The notes below the pieces were generated by a model. That model saw only the letters and a program-made list of their open reading frames with translations, was not told the origin of the DNA and did no database searches. Below are positions 52,401 through 64,000 of a DNA stretch of 64,000 bases, piece by piece (within the stretch, counting starts at the first letter, position 1; every line of letters starts with the position of its first letter). The position numbers and the translations under genes were made by a program. This DNA is from Trichoplax sp. H2 (lineage: Eukaryota; Placozoa; Uniplacotomia; Trichoplacea). The stretch spans positions 1-64,000 of the forward strand of contig NOWV01000217.1 in assembly GCA_003344405.1 (NCBI GenBank), in the 5' to 3' direction.

Positions 52401-55400
52401 ATATTTGCTTTCTTAAATGCTTCTTAAGATAACCCTTTTCTTTTAAATTCTTCTATCCCGGAATTAGATCGTTGATGAGAAAAATAAGAAGGAAGATAAA
52501 TCAATGATGGAAAACGGTGAAAATGTAAATCAGATAGCAATTTATTAATTTTTGTCTAAGTAATTACTACTGTACTAAAGAGTGAAGCTATTTCATTCAT
52601 TTATAAGTTATATGACTGGAGCATTGGCTTGGAAGATATCGATGATTCATCTTTGTACTTCTCACCTGATCAAGGCAATGTTGTATTCGCTAGTGCTATA
52701 GATGGATGGGGCTTCAGGTACTATACAAATAACGTAGATGTTCTGCTATGTAGGGCCTCGATAATGCCATATGGGAATAATTAATGATGCCTTCCTTACA
52801 CAATAGCCCTCTTGGATTTAAAGCACTACTATAATTAATATAAACTATCATTATGTAATAGAGTCTCTGATTTTGCTGCTATATTTTCCAAGAAGATTGG
52901 TGTAAGTCAAGCGATTATGAATAAGACACTATGGGGTGATTTCTACCTAAATAGCAAAACCAAAAAGATTATGAAAGGGGCTCAGGCACGTTCATGAAGT
53001 GATCAAGCGTATAATACTGTATCTTTTTATTTAGCATTTTGTTGTCATCTATTTTGTTGTCAATTGGAATATAGCGTGCAAAGTCTTAAGATCTATTGAT
53101 ACTCTGTAGGCTAAGGCGAAGAAACCATTGTTTGTCCAAGTTATCCTCGATAATCTTTGGAATCTGTACAATGCTATCTATATTAAAAAGTACTGAGAGA
53201 TCTTTGATTTATTGATAATTCCGTTATTTGTATAACTAGCTCTTGTAACCTATTCTTAACAGTGCATGCTACGCTTTTATAGAGATAAGATCCAGTCTGA
53301 AAATATTGTCAAATCATTAAATTTAAAAGTGTCGGTCCGCGATTCAAGGCATGGTGATGCTAGGGTTTATCTTTACGCAGTATGTAGCCAGTGGCTTCCG
53401 CTATCCAAAGCGGTACTGTGTAAGTTTGTTCATTAACTTATTTCTATACATATTGTTTTAGCGCCCTAATCTTGCAGTTATTTAAATGATTACTTTGTAT
53501 AGCTATGGTTTGCGATAAGTTGCCATCTCCGTGTAGTGTTAGTATCGATCGTATAGAAAAATTAATGGGTAGCACTTCGTTACAAGGCCGCTCACTATCT
53601 GCCAATGTAAAAGAAATTAAAGAAGGTATAATAAATCTAATTTTTAACGCAAGCGAAATTTCAATCTACTAATTGCGTATCATCTACTCGTATCTGCATA
53701 TTTTTAACTATTTAGTTATGCTCCATTGCAAATCTGGTGATAATTCACCCGTTATTTTACACGTAACGAAAATGGTATCTGTTGAAAAGAATTGCCTTCC
53801 TCAAAATAAACCGAAGTATATAAAAATTGACTTATACAAGCCATGTATTAAACAAAACTTTCTGGCTCAAATGTTAATGCAATAGCACAGGTTAATGTAC
53901 TTTGAAACTACTATACTTTAGGACTTTGACAATGGAAGAAATTCGTCATCGCAGAGCATTAGCTAAAGAACGTTTATCAAATAGGAACCAACAACGTACT
54001 GAGGATAAACGAGAAACAAACGTGGATAATGCCAACCAGGAACCCGTTACTACAGAGAACGAATCAGACAGTACAACTCTTAAGGTAGAGAAGAATAACG
54101 AGGACACTGCTGAAAGCCAAATAAAGAGTACGAAACAAGGGGATACCGAGGCACTTGAGGAGCGCAATCACGAATTTATCGCATTTGCTAGAATTTTTTG
54201 CGGCACAATTAGACGTGGTGATAAACTCCATATTTTAAATTATGGCAAGAATAATGCCAGACCCTACATTTCCGGTAAAGATGAAAATGTAGAAAATTCC
54301 TCAAGAAATGATATAAGTGAAAACATGTTTGAAGTTGCCGATTTATACTTATGGATGGGTCGACAGCTGGAACTATTAGATGAAGTACCGGCAGGAAACA
54401 TTTTAGGTTGCATGAAAATATATATATATATATAATATCATGAATAGTTTTTTATTAACTGATTGATTTCTAACATTAAGATAACCAGTTCTTAGTTTAT
54501 ACTTACTTATTAAGAAATAAGAATCTAAACTTGAAAATTATGCTTAGGTATTGGCAACTTGGAAAAACATATTCTTAAATCAGCTACAATTTCATCGGCG
54601 TCTAATTGTCCTCCTTTGATGCCAGTACCATTTGCAGTTGTACCAATTGTCCATGTAGCTATTGAACCTGCTCACTTCAGTGATATAGCAAAACTCACGA
54701 ATGGTTTACGCCTTTTAAATCAAGCCGACCCATGTGTTGAAACCTTAGTTCAAGAATCAGGCGAGCATGTTATCGTTGCTGCAGGTGAAGTCCACCTTGA
54801 TCGTTGCCTAAAGGATCTAAGAGAAAGGTAACAATCACAATGTCCGTCAAATGTAAATCTACAAGTGTGATCGCTTTTGTGGATGAATATAGATAGTCTT
54901 CTCTTCGCTGTTGGCACTATTAATTCTTAAATGTATTTTATGCATGCACATATACACGCATTTTTGAGATAGATTTGCTCCTGGAGTGGAAATTTCTGTT
55001 TCGGAACCAATAATCCCATTCAGAGAAACAATTATTCCACCACCTCAGCTCGATATGGTTAACGAACTAATTGATAGTAATGAAACCCAAAGTACTACGA
55101 GACGACAAGAACTGGATTATGACTACCCAAATTGTGAAGATAATGCCGGAACTATCACTGTGTTTACATCTGATAAGTCATGTACGAAGGATTACAATTA
55201 TTAACGTCAAGATTAATTCAGCTTTGTAACCCTATGTAGTTGTGATTAACGAAGTATTACATATGGTTCTATTTTATTTAGGTAAATTAGTGGTAAAGGC
55301 AAAACCTCTTCCCACAAATGTTACTAAATTACTCGATGAAAGTGCAGATGTTATTAAGTCGATTGTTGGATCAAAATCTGTTCGCAAGGATCACAGCCTT

Positions 55401-56647
55401 TCGCCCGTTGATAGTGAACTGACAGAAGTAGCACTATTTTATAATAGTTTAGTGGAAGAATTTAATGTTGCTGGTGAAGAATGGAAAGATATTGTGGACA
55501 AAATTTGGTGTTTTGGTCCCAGAAACTATGGGCCAAATATACTAGTCAATGAAATACCGTCGTATAATAGATCCACTCTTTGGGATGTAACTCAAGATCG
55601 TCCGGTAAACGTGGAGCAGGATATGTTTAGAAAATTTGATAACAGTGTTATAACCGGATTTCAGTTAGCCACATTAGCTGGCCCGTTGTGTGAGGAACCA
55701 ATGATGGGTGTTTGCTTTGTAATCAAAGAGTGGACGTACCTACCATCGATCCAGTCATCGGTATTGTTATTGTTTATAATTTAGTTTTAATGCGTAGAGC
55801 TGCAAATGTAAATGTTCATTTTGCTATCATTATGTGATACTCCCAGTCAGAAGCTCTAGATAATTTGGCATTGGAATCTAATGAAACTCGTGTCGCAAAG
55901 AATGAAATTTCAAGCGCATCTGAAGGAAAAGGTAATCAGCCCTTTCAAAAATATGACTATTAATAACCTTACGGATTACAGAACATTGCTAACCACTTAT
56001 GATAATTGTTATTAGGTGCAAAATCTATCAGTATTAATTCCGGTCAACTAATGTCTGCTATTAAAAGCGGCTGTCGTCGGGCATTTTTGGCACAACCGGT
56101 TCGACTAATGGTTCCTACTTACAAATGTACTATCCATGCTACATCAGATGTTTTAGGAAAAGTATATGCAGTATTAGGCAGAAGGAATGGGCAGATTCTA
56201 TCTGAAGATATGCAAGAAGGATCATCAATATTTAATATCGAAGCAGTTTTGCCGGTGGCTGAAAGTTTTGGTTTTACTGATGAAATCCGTAAGAAAACAA
56301 GTGGCTTAGCTAATCCTCAGTTAATTTTTAACAATTGGGAGGTAAATGATTAAGTTTTATATTGTCAATTTTTATTACACAATCTGTTGAATATCTATTT
56401 TTTTTGTCGTATCTATATGCGTTAGATAACCATTATAGTTGGAAATTTTTACTATTTGTCTTAGATTATACCTGCAGATCCGTTTTGGGTTCCTACAACT
56501 GAGGAGGAAATATTGCATTTTGGTGAGAAAGCTGATTCTGAAAATCGTGCCCGGTTATTAGTAGATAAAATTCGTGCACGAAAGGGTTTGATAGTTCAAA
56601 AGAAGATTGTAGAGCATGCTGAAAAGCAGAGAACTATCAAAAAGTAG
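49413..56647 (+). CDS. EFL1: elongation factor-like GTPase 1
   Basis: EF2-like GTPase that works with SBDS to release eIF6 from pre-60S ribosomes. Twenty exons: 49413-49503, 50730-50797, 50926-51013, 51141-51274, 51778-51915, 52312-52365, 52468-52524, 52608-52717, 52862-52985, 53110-53189, 53283-53419, 53503-53625, 53716-53815, 53922-54406, 54548-54827, 54973-55181, 55282-55760, 55847-55931, 56016-56341, 56465-56647; 1116 aa, human 1120. GTPase motifs are AHVDHGKT (26-33), [16 protein letters not shown] (93-100) and NKVD (147-150). A charged insert (exon 14) is typical of EFL1 and absent from EF2. The C terminus has [19 protein letters not shown] and [11 protein letters not shown]-like residues. 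Introns after exons 5 and 9 use GC donors. Exon 16-18 borders are the least certain. The start gives [10 protein letters not shown]; no better upstream ATG is in frame. Confidence 0.94.
51916..52311 (+). other. GC-AG intron in EFL1 (intron 5)
   Basis: Exon 5 ends ...ILEQ at CAG followed by GCAAGT. Exon 6 starts after TTTTAG with VNALTG, matching the uninterrupted LEQINALTG of the family. No GT donor nearby preserves frame. GCAAGT after CAG is the expected form of a GC-AG U2 intron. Confidence 0.8.
52986..53109 (+). other. GC-AG intron in EFL1 (intron 9)
   Basis: Exon 9 ends MKGAQ at CAG followed by GCACGT. Exon 10 begins [10 protein letters not shown] after TGTAG. The nearest GT (four bases on) would create an in-frame stop. 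The junction matches the family's MKVDQAKGKKPLFVQ. Confidence 0.75.
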
Positions 56648-59600
56648 GCAGAATTAGATTTAAGAACTTACAAATTTTAACGTTTGTACGCTACAATTTT
56701 GCAAAGAAGGTTGTAACGCTCGATGATACCGAACTTGATAATTAATATGATTTATAAAGGGTACTTCTTACCACTAGGTGGTTATCCTTACATATGGGCT
56801 CGCGTAAAATAATTTTATTGTTCGAAATTTTTTCAACGATCTGTAACTTTACTCTCGATACATTCTTAGTTGTATAACGGTCATAGTAGCGAGAATATCT
56901 AAGATTTATTGACTGTATATTTTAAATATAACATTTTAAAGGTGACCTATTTCATAGTAGATTGTATGGTATGCATTTTCTCGTTGTTATAATATATTCC
57001 AAAGAATCCTATAGCGCAATAATATATTAATATTATTTTTCTGGTTTATCGCCACTTTGATAGGCTTTAACATGAATAATCAACTGCATAAAGTAATGCA
57101 TACCTATATTCGACTTAAGCTATTTGAAATGTCATTATAACGACATATAGACAGTTTTATGATTCAAAATATGATAGCAATTGTAGTATGACTGTTTTGA
57201 CTCCCAAATTCTTGTTTACTGTATACAATGCAGCCATTCTATTCACGTACTGTAAATAGTACTGAAAATGTTACTGCTCTATCTAAAATATTAATTCTAA
57301 GTAACGATAATTAATGATAGCGTAGTCACGTATATTTATCCTATGGTGATACTACACTAACACAAGAATTAACAATCAGATGATTGAAGTTATCGATACA
57401 GTCATTGTAACATAGTTTTTAATAAATAAACTCAATTAGAAGTTATTGTATCGCCGGTATTTAGTGACTAATTTCCAGTTGTTGCGTTACAGAACAAAGC
57501 ACTAATTATGTTGAAATGGTTCTATCATAAAGAATCAGCTTTTCGATGACACCAACTAAATAGAACCCCATTGAGTGAAATAATTCGTTTATATTTAATC
57601 CTAGCTATGGATTTAAATTTACATAATTAACTGTTAATGTCTACTAGCGTAATTGATCCCATTTTTCATACTGCTATTCAATTAAACTTACAGTATACTG
57701 TATTTCGAATGAATAATAGGTGAAAAAGTAAGTAGGGGAACTCTGAAATTGACTTAAAGGATGGTTGATCAGAATTTACTTACGTAAACTAGGATTGCTA
57801 GAGTAACTGCTACAAAATAAAAGAGTATTGTATTTCGGCGTTATCATTAGAATATCCATTAGTGTCTCACATATTTATACTAATAGTTAAGAACTACCTC
57901 AAGATACTTCCTTGTTTCGAAACTTACAGATATGAATTAATTCTAACCCGAGAATATATTAATCATGCACTTATCAATCTATTTAACTTTGAATTCGGTT
58001 CTATAGCAATTATTGTGAAACACCTTGATCTTAGTATATGCTGCATTAATGGTAGCGATAGGATGTCCAATAGCGTAACCTATTAAAATAATTAAAACCT
58101 TGAGCTGAAGATATAAGTCCCATGAAATTAAGCCACTATCAACATATACGAATATTGTGCCTAATTTACATTACCTGGGTCATTATAATTATCAGAATGT
58201 GTTGTAAATATTAATAAAGTTTTAGTTATAATGTCAAAGACGTCATATAATTACGTCGTTTTATAACATCAGATGGTATTGAGATGATTGGCAATTTCGA
58301 TATTCAACCGTAATATATTATTCGATAACGTCCATAAATTGATTCAGATAGGAAGTACAAGTACTAAATTAAATACAATCTAGCGGTCATTTTCTATGAT
58401 TTACCTATTTGCCCAATCATCTTTTCTTTATAAATTGCTCCATTTCTTCAAGCATAATTTAATTATCTGGACTATATTGCTAACAAAAGCTACAGAGAAC
58501 GAGATCAGAAAGGCTCACTTTATTGCTTAACACAAAATAATGCATCTTTTAACTTTGAATGAACTTAAACGAGAGAAACAATAGTATCATTCTTCTTCGC
58601 TCTAGCTGCATTAATTGAATAAAAAGGCAATAAATCTATATAGAATTAAGCTTAGAATTAAAATACGGTAATATCAGTATGATTGAGAATAACATCTTCA
58701 TGCAAACTTGGCAAGATGATCATAAACAACAGATCGATTAAAGTAGAGTCTAATATGTGCATATTAAGAATATTGCTTTGCAAATACCTTTATAGAAAGT
58801 TAGTTGGACGCCAAAACTATTGTTTCTACCGCAAACTTGACGTCAATGGAAAATAATTGGAATGAATTCGATTAAAAATTTTCCTAGTCTAGAAATTTTG
58901 GAGACAGGTGATAGCAATAAAGCATAGCACTAAAGAAATATTAACTACGATGTCGCGTTAAAGCTCAATTGAATTAAAATTAAATATCGGGTGCTAGGGT
59001 TTCGGTGCCATACGTAACAATCCGATTTAATTTGATAGTTGATGATAAATATTTAATAGTAAGCAAATGTTATCTAGTCATCGATTTAATTGATTAGTAT
59101 TAGAAAATCTACTTTTACTTTGTTATTTCAAGCATAAATTTCTAGAGGTTAAGCGATAGGAATATGGCGATGGGACAGTGTTCTCCAGGACATTACACCT
59201 TGATTGAATATCGAATCTGATAGTATTGGAATTTCTGTATTATACTAGGCTATCAATAATTATATTATCACATATGCAAGAAGCTCCGGCCAGATAGAAT
59301 TTGACCTTATCTAAATCTGCCATATCTAATCAATTTTAAATCTACTACATATGTATTTATTATAAGTAATCTATTTTCAGTGATGAATACATCATAAAAG
59401 TACGGCTAAAATAAGGTGTTATGAGAAAGTGATGTAATACGAATTAAAATACGTTTTTCCAATCATCAATTACTATTTTAGCTACCGATTCTAAACAATT
59501 AATAGTGTGTAAGAATAATGCATGAGAATGATCACTAACTAGTAAGTAGAATTTATTTAAATCTGTTGTATTCAATCAATTTTAGATAGGTTGTTTCGTA

Positions 59601-62080
59601 CTTTATAAATATGCGGCAATCAAAGTGTACTATTAAAGCACTATAAGAACTAGTACGCTTAAAGTAATGCTATTAAGAAATTAAATTACGCAATTACTGC
59701 CATTGATTTGAGTTCCAGCTATTAGGTCTAAACAATTACTAATTATTTTCCGAAAGATATTTTCAATTTGATAACTATTCTCACGATCAACTTTCATACG
59801 AGCTGCATGTTCTACGTGATTAACATCATGAATTATTTTTACAGGAAGCTATTATTTCTAACTTCAAATAGGAACTATTCAAAGTTATTATATTTAGGCA
59901 ATTATTGATAATCTTACTCGTAAAGATAGCACATTAAGACATAATTATACAGGTTTTTCATTACATTAGCTTATATTCAAGCTACTGGCTCTATAGTGAT
60001 CAGGATTTGATATGATGATTATAAATTGATGAGAAGTACACAGCTTCCTTTGATCAATGTTAATCTATTATAGGATCAGTGAATAGAATAGTAGGTTATG
60101 AGACATTAAAAATGATAAACAAATAGATAGTAACTTATCATAATTCTTTATTATTAAATCAAGCTTTAAAAAATATTTGATATCCATGTTATATTAATCG
60201 AATTATTCATGATATGATATAACAGACTAACTATTTTCCCTTCTATTTACATCTATAAGTTAGTCTACTTATGTTGATAAATAATTATAAGATAATGAAA
60301 TCTTTATTACCCATTCTTGACCTATTAATACAGTCTTTTAAGGTGAAACAAAAATTTATAGGAAAATGATATGAATTTGTATAATTGATTCCGACTGTTA
60401 TTCTCATAAGACAACAATAAAACATCGTATTACAGTGAATGTTTACCATTATTTACTAAAATCTTTGAATTAATAAAGACTGGATTGAATTAGAGATATA
60501 AATTACAAAAATTAAAGCTCTCTCTCTTTTAATGCAGTCATATTTAATAAAATATGAGCAAATTGTCGGTGTCCATCTATACTTATACCAGGAAATTTGA
60601 TGATTATCGTAGTTATAGAAAATACGGTACTACTTTAATCTTATTGTTTTCCATTATCCTCCGTCATCCCAAACTGAAGTCCTCTGTCTTTTATTTCAGT
60701 GATATTTAAAGTAATATGAGTAATTTATCAATGTCTCTACTTGTATAAGGAAATTTGGTGATTATCGGAAATTGTAATAGGAAATACTTCTATTTTGATC
60801 TTATTGTTCTCCATCATCCTCTATCATCCATAATTAAGATTCTTCAATTGTAACTATTGATATAATAAGGACTTCTTAAAGGAGCTTCTATCATTATCTT
60901 GTTATTTTCATCATTGTCTGTTATTGTTTATGTAATCAAAATATGTTGATTATTTCAAGTTATTCAAAGAACTTCTATTTTCGTTCTGTATTTCTTCATC
61001 ATCATCATAACCTTAAGAGGAATAACTCTGCGAATTATTTTTGATTTTGAATTAAAAAGTTACTTAGATCATAATAGGGAATAATCTAATTAAGATTAAA
61101 TAACCTTTTCGTTCTTTTAGACTACTCTACTGTAGTTATTGATGCCATTTCTCGTAATACTTGATATTTCCTTATTTGTTTAGGCAGAAAATTTGAACTA
61201 GTATATTAATAACCCTCACTGTTGTGCAGACAGTGTTAAATTTCAAGCTTATACAACTGTTTATTTGAAAGGTAATCTATCGCTTCACAATTTATTTGTT
61301 TTCCTGCCTGTCAACCCGAAATATTTAAGTTAGATGCAAATTAGAAAATATCTAATCCAAATCTTTATATCTAGGTTTTATCAATCTATACTCAAATTAA
61401 AGTACTCGAAGTAACCACTTACGTCTCAAGGTAATCTGTTCTACAGCAGGTATACATGAGTATAGTTTAAAAACATTAAATTCAAATTCTTTTGGCTTGA
61501 GATTCTGCCTTTTAGCACTGAAATAAAAAGCATTTAATTATATCTCTTACAGCTGTAATAATTTTTCTCATTTAGAAATTGGAAATATCCAAACGTGACT
61601 GTTGGAAATTAAATTATACTGTATCTTACTGAAATCAGGCTACTTAGTTATAATTGTGATAGAAACCACGCGCAAATAACCAAATACCCTATATGCCGTT
61701 GGTGTAGAAATGGAAAGTATCAAATTCTAGCCTTCTAGCTGAAAATTCTGTGGTATCGCCCCAAAATTTAGAATATCGGATTATAAGTTGGATAGCGCTG
61801 TAACAACTTATTTTTAAACTTACATTGAAAATATCTGGTTGCTAAGGATCCTACTTTGAAATACAATTTGATTACCTCTTGATATTGATTAAAACTATTT
61901 ATCTAGTATATAAATCGAAAATATCTAATTCATATCTCCTTGTTTAAGATTTTGTCATACAGTACTCAAGTAAAAAGTATTTTATTACAACTTTGATACT
62001 AATATAACGATCATGCCTTTTATACGAGTTAAAAAATAGCCAGATCTAGTTATCCAGGATTTTATCATACCATAATAATC
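56648..62080. other. large AT-rich intergenic region, no gene recognised
   Basis: About 5.4 kb without a credible gene. Open frames are short and show no domain (for example 57862-58086). At about 60590-60840 two diverged copies share GATTATCG, ATCTTATTGTT-TCCAT and ATCCTC. From about 61300 the sequence shows weak, degenerate internal repetition that becomes clearer next to the GPCR gene. Confidence 0.5.
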
Positions 62081-62480
62081 GGGTTCTTTAGCGATATCTT
62101 TAATATTGGCTATAACCATTTACATATATACTTGTATTGAGAAAGCATTAAATTAAAAGTTACTTGCACTTTGGTAACATCTTTGTTATTGGCTATAACC
62201 ATTTAACTGTATACGCATAATTTGCAACTATTCAATCCAAAGTCTACCTGCCCTTGGACTCCATCTTTGATATTCGCTGTAACCAATTACTTATAAAAGT
62301 TTAACCTCAAGATTCTATTCTACTCTACTGAAATTAACAGACTGCTCGTCATTGGATTCCGTCTTTGATATTCGTTATAACGAATTACTGATATAGGCTT
62401 ATTTCGGAAATATTAAATCCACTTGCTCAATATTCTGTGCTACTGTATTGAAATTAATAATCTGCTTTATTGTATCTTCC
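62080..62480. repeat. degenerate tandem repeats upstream of GPCR
   Basis: About four diverged copies of TCTTTGATATTCG-TATAACCAATTAC-like blocks occur near 62095, 62178, 62267 and 62361, with a period of about 85-95 bp. They are joined by CTACTG-ATTGAAATTAA-A-ACTGCT blocks. They end just before the GPCR start and may include its promoter. Confidence 0.65.
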
Positions 62481-62560
62481 ATAATAGTGTTTACTATTTG
62501 GTAATTCCAAGGAGATAAATTTCTTCTATTAAATCTCATCTACCTTGATTCTGGATCATT

Positions 62561-63628
62561 ATGATTACTAGTATTATGAATTGCAGCCATTTTTGGCTAT
62601 TTCATAATGATTATTTCAGCTGTTATAATTTTAATACTGCCATTCCACCTAATCGTCGAAGAACGGTTTTATCACCAGTTCATATTGGTTTTATCGTTAT
62701 AGGTGTGATTACGCTCATTAGCAATCTTACCACCATGCTAATATTATATCGTTTTCAAGCTAGATACATTACTACGTGGACTTCCCGTTGTTTCAAAATG
62801 AGCTCTAACTTAGTTAGTATTCTGTTTGCTTGCGCATACGTTATCCCTTATAAGGGATTGCTACCCTATCTAGGAGAAAATGCTACCTTACATGTATTAT
62901 TACCTTTTATTGGCATTGGTTTATGTGTCAATATTAATTTACATATTTGTTTAATTGCTATTGATAATTTCTTATCCGCTGCTAGTCCGGTACGTTATCG
63001 TTATATCTTTACTAAAGGACGCTTATGTATTTTATTGACCCTCATTTGGTCTATTTCACTAGCGGTATCATATTTGCCTTTAGCAACTTTAGGTATTGGC
63101 ATACGAGAAAATCTATCTAGATTTCAATCGATAACAACGGTTCAAATGTCTATTTACTATTCTACAATTTTTATTTTACTATTTCTACTCCCTTCTGTCA
63201 TCCTTATTGCTAGTTATATTAAAATTTATTTCATCGTAACACGCAGTCGATTACAATTACGTCGTACAACAACAACTAAAATGGATTATCGTTCAGCTCA
63301 AGCAATTTCCAGAATGAACCGGCGATCCACAGTGATTATTCGTAATGGTGTGTTAACTACAGGAACCTTTTTCATTTTTTGGGTACCGTTTGTTATCTGT
63401 TATTATATATTTCTTGTTACAGACAACCGTTCTGTAGTTCTAATGCAAGCTATAGTAGCAGCAACATTGTTTGCATTTTGCTATCCAGCTATTAATCCTA
63501 TCCTCTATTTACTATTGGCATCTGCAGTACGGCATAAAATACGAGATGGATGGAATCTAATGATGACTATTTCTCCATTGACATCGCGCCGTTCTACCAT
63601 CTTTCGCATGCCACCAGTAGCCAATTAA
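62561..63628 (+). CDS. rhodopsin-like (class A) G-protein-coupled receptor, divergent
   Basis: Seven-pass membrane receptor; ligand unknown. A single exon of 355 codons. Hydrophobic segments lie at about 40-63 (TM1, SNLTTMLIL), 82-97, 110-135, 154-176, 199-226, 265-286 and 294-320. Class A landmarks: Asn55 in TM1, Trp163 in TM4, FWVP 273-276 in TM6, NPILY 312-316 in TM7. The DRY position at the end of TM3 reads D135-N-F. Oddities: TM2 lacks the usual sodium-site Asp, and the second extracellular loop has no Cys, so the standard TM3-loop disulfide cannot form. The N terminus has potential glycosylation sites (NCS at 7). M1 (62561) was taken as start; M6 (62576) is also possible. AATAAA is 70 nt after the stop. 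Intronless class A receptors are common in animals. Confidence 0.9.
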   Translation: MITSIMNCSHFWLFHNDYFSCYNFNTAIPPNRRRTVLSPVHIGFIVIGVITLISNLTTMLILYRFQARYITTWTSRCFKMSSNLVSILFACAYVIPYKGLLPYLGENATLHVLLPFIGIGLCVNINLHICLIAIDNFLSAASPVRYRYIFTKGRLCILLTLIWSISLAVSYLPLATLGIGIRENLSRFQSITTVQMSIYYSTIFILLFLLPSVILIASYIKIYFIVTRSRLQLRRTTTTKMDYRSAQAISRMNRRSTVIIRNGVLTTGTFFIFWVPFVICYYIFLVTDNRSVVLMQAIVAATLFAFCYPAINPILYLLLASAVRHKIRDGWNLMMTISPLTSRRSTIFRMPPVAN

Positions 63629-64000
63629 AATTTGATACTGAAAAATATTGATGCAAGATTAGGCGAGAATAAGCAATTTAGTAGAAAACGAGAATATAAT
63701 AAAATGACTGCGATATAAGCATTAAATAGGTTAGTTGTTTGAATATACCATACAGTGAGCCATTCTTGCTAACAAATGCAAGAACATGTTTTGGAAGCGA
63801 AAAGTGCCGTTCTAATAAGTAATATCCGCAGTAGCCGAAAGTTATGACGATATGAATATGGTCTATTCTGAAACATCGACTAAATCACGATATTTTATTA
63901 TGTATATCGTCGTTTTTATTTGCTTGATTTCATCTAAAGTTATATAAAAGTTGCATGCTTGTAAACACGTAGTAAGCAGCTCTCTAAGCAATTCTGAGGT
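63629..64000. other. GPCR 3' flank to window edge
   Basis: AT-rich sequence with a candidate AATAAA at 63698-63703, 70 nt after the GPCR stop. Nothing else is seen. Confidence 0.5.
63698..63703 (+). terminator. candidate GPCR polyadenylation signal
   Basis: AATAAA at 70 nt downstream of the stop codon. It is supported by position only. Confidence 0.4.

Noticed and set aside
57862-58086. 74-codon open frame in the long spacer after EFL1
   Set aside because: No domain, no splice context and AT-rich composition; likely chance.

Overview
The window looks like nuclear DNA of an early-branching animal. It is AT-rich, and its genes have many short introns (mostly about 60-900 bp) with GT-AG borders. 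The proteins are animal-type (MFSD12, SNAPC3, a rhodopsin-like GPCR), and three runs of exactly 20 N mark scaffold gaps. A placozoan (Trichoplax/Hoilungia type) fits well, but that is inference from style and not proven by the sequence.

Ten genes can be supported. From left to right: GALT (+, 14 exons), a CDC34/UBE2R ubiquitin-conjugating enzyme (-, 5 exons), proteasome subunit PSMA4 (+, 7 exons), an MFSD12-like transporter (+, 9 exons), a serine/threonine dehydratase-like PLP enzyme (+, 7 exons), cytosolic threonyl-tRNA synthetase (-, 20 exons), SNAPC3 (+, 9 exons), an intronless cyclin-box protein (-), EFL1 (+, 20 exons) and an intronless class A GPCR (+). Every multi-exon model was joined by hand. 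Each keeps one open frame from ATG to stop with matching intron phases, and its length is close to the human orthologue where one was recognised. The genes are unrelated housekeeping functions and do not form a pathway. The exception is the head-to-head pair CDC34/PSMA4: a ubiquitin E2 and a proteasome subunit separated by about 1.07 kb.

The rest is repeat-rich non-coding DNA. A GTAC-palindrome array fills the left end (about 240-1055), and short pieces of the same motif recur in several spacers. Tandem arrays lie in CDC34 intron 1 (40-bp unit), at 15.46-15.99 kb, in TARS intron 1 (about 250-285-bp unit), upstream of TARS (32.4-34.4 kb), at 34.5-35.0, 35.7-36.35, 40.9-41.06, 43.8-44.44 and 48.4-49.0 kb, and just upstream of the GPCR.

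The most interesting structure surrounds the gap at 45333-45352. The same sequence lies on both sides of it, once without and once with a 2.3-kb insert whose ends resemble terminal inverted repeats. This looks like two haplotypes laid end to end by the assembler, exposing an insertion polymorphism. Other points of note are two GC-AG introns in EFL1 and a PSMA4 first coding exon that consists only of ATG. I found no CRISPR array, operon, rRNA, tRNA or clearly new multi-gene system.
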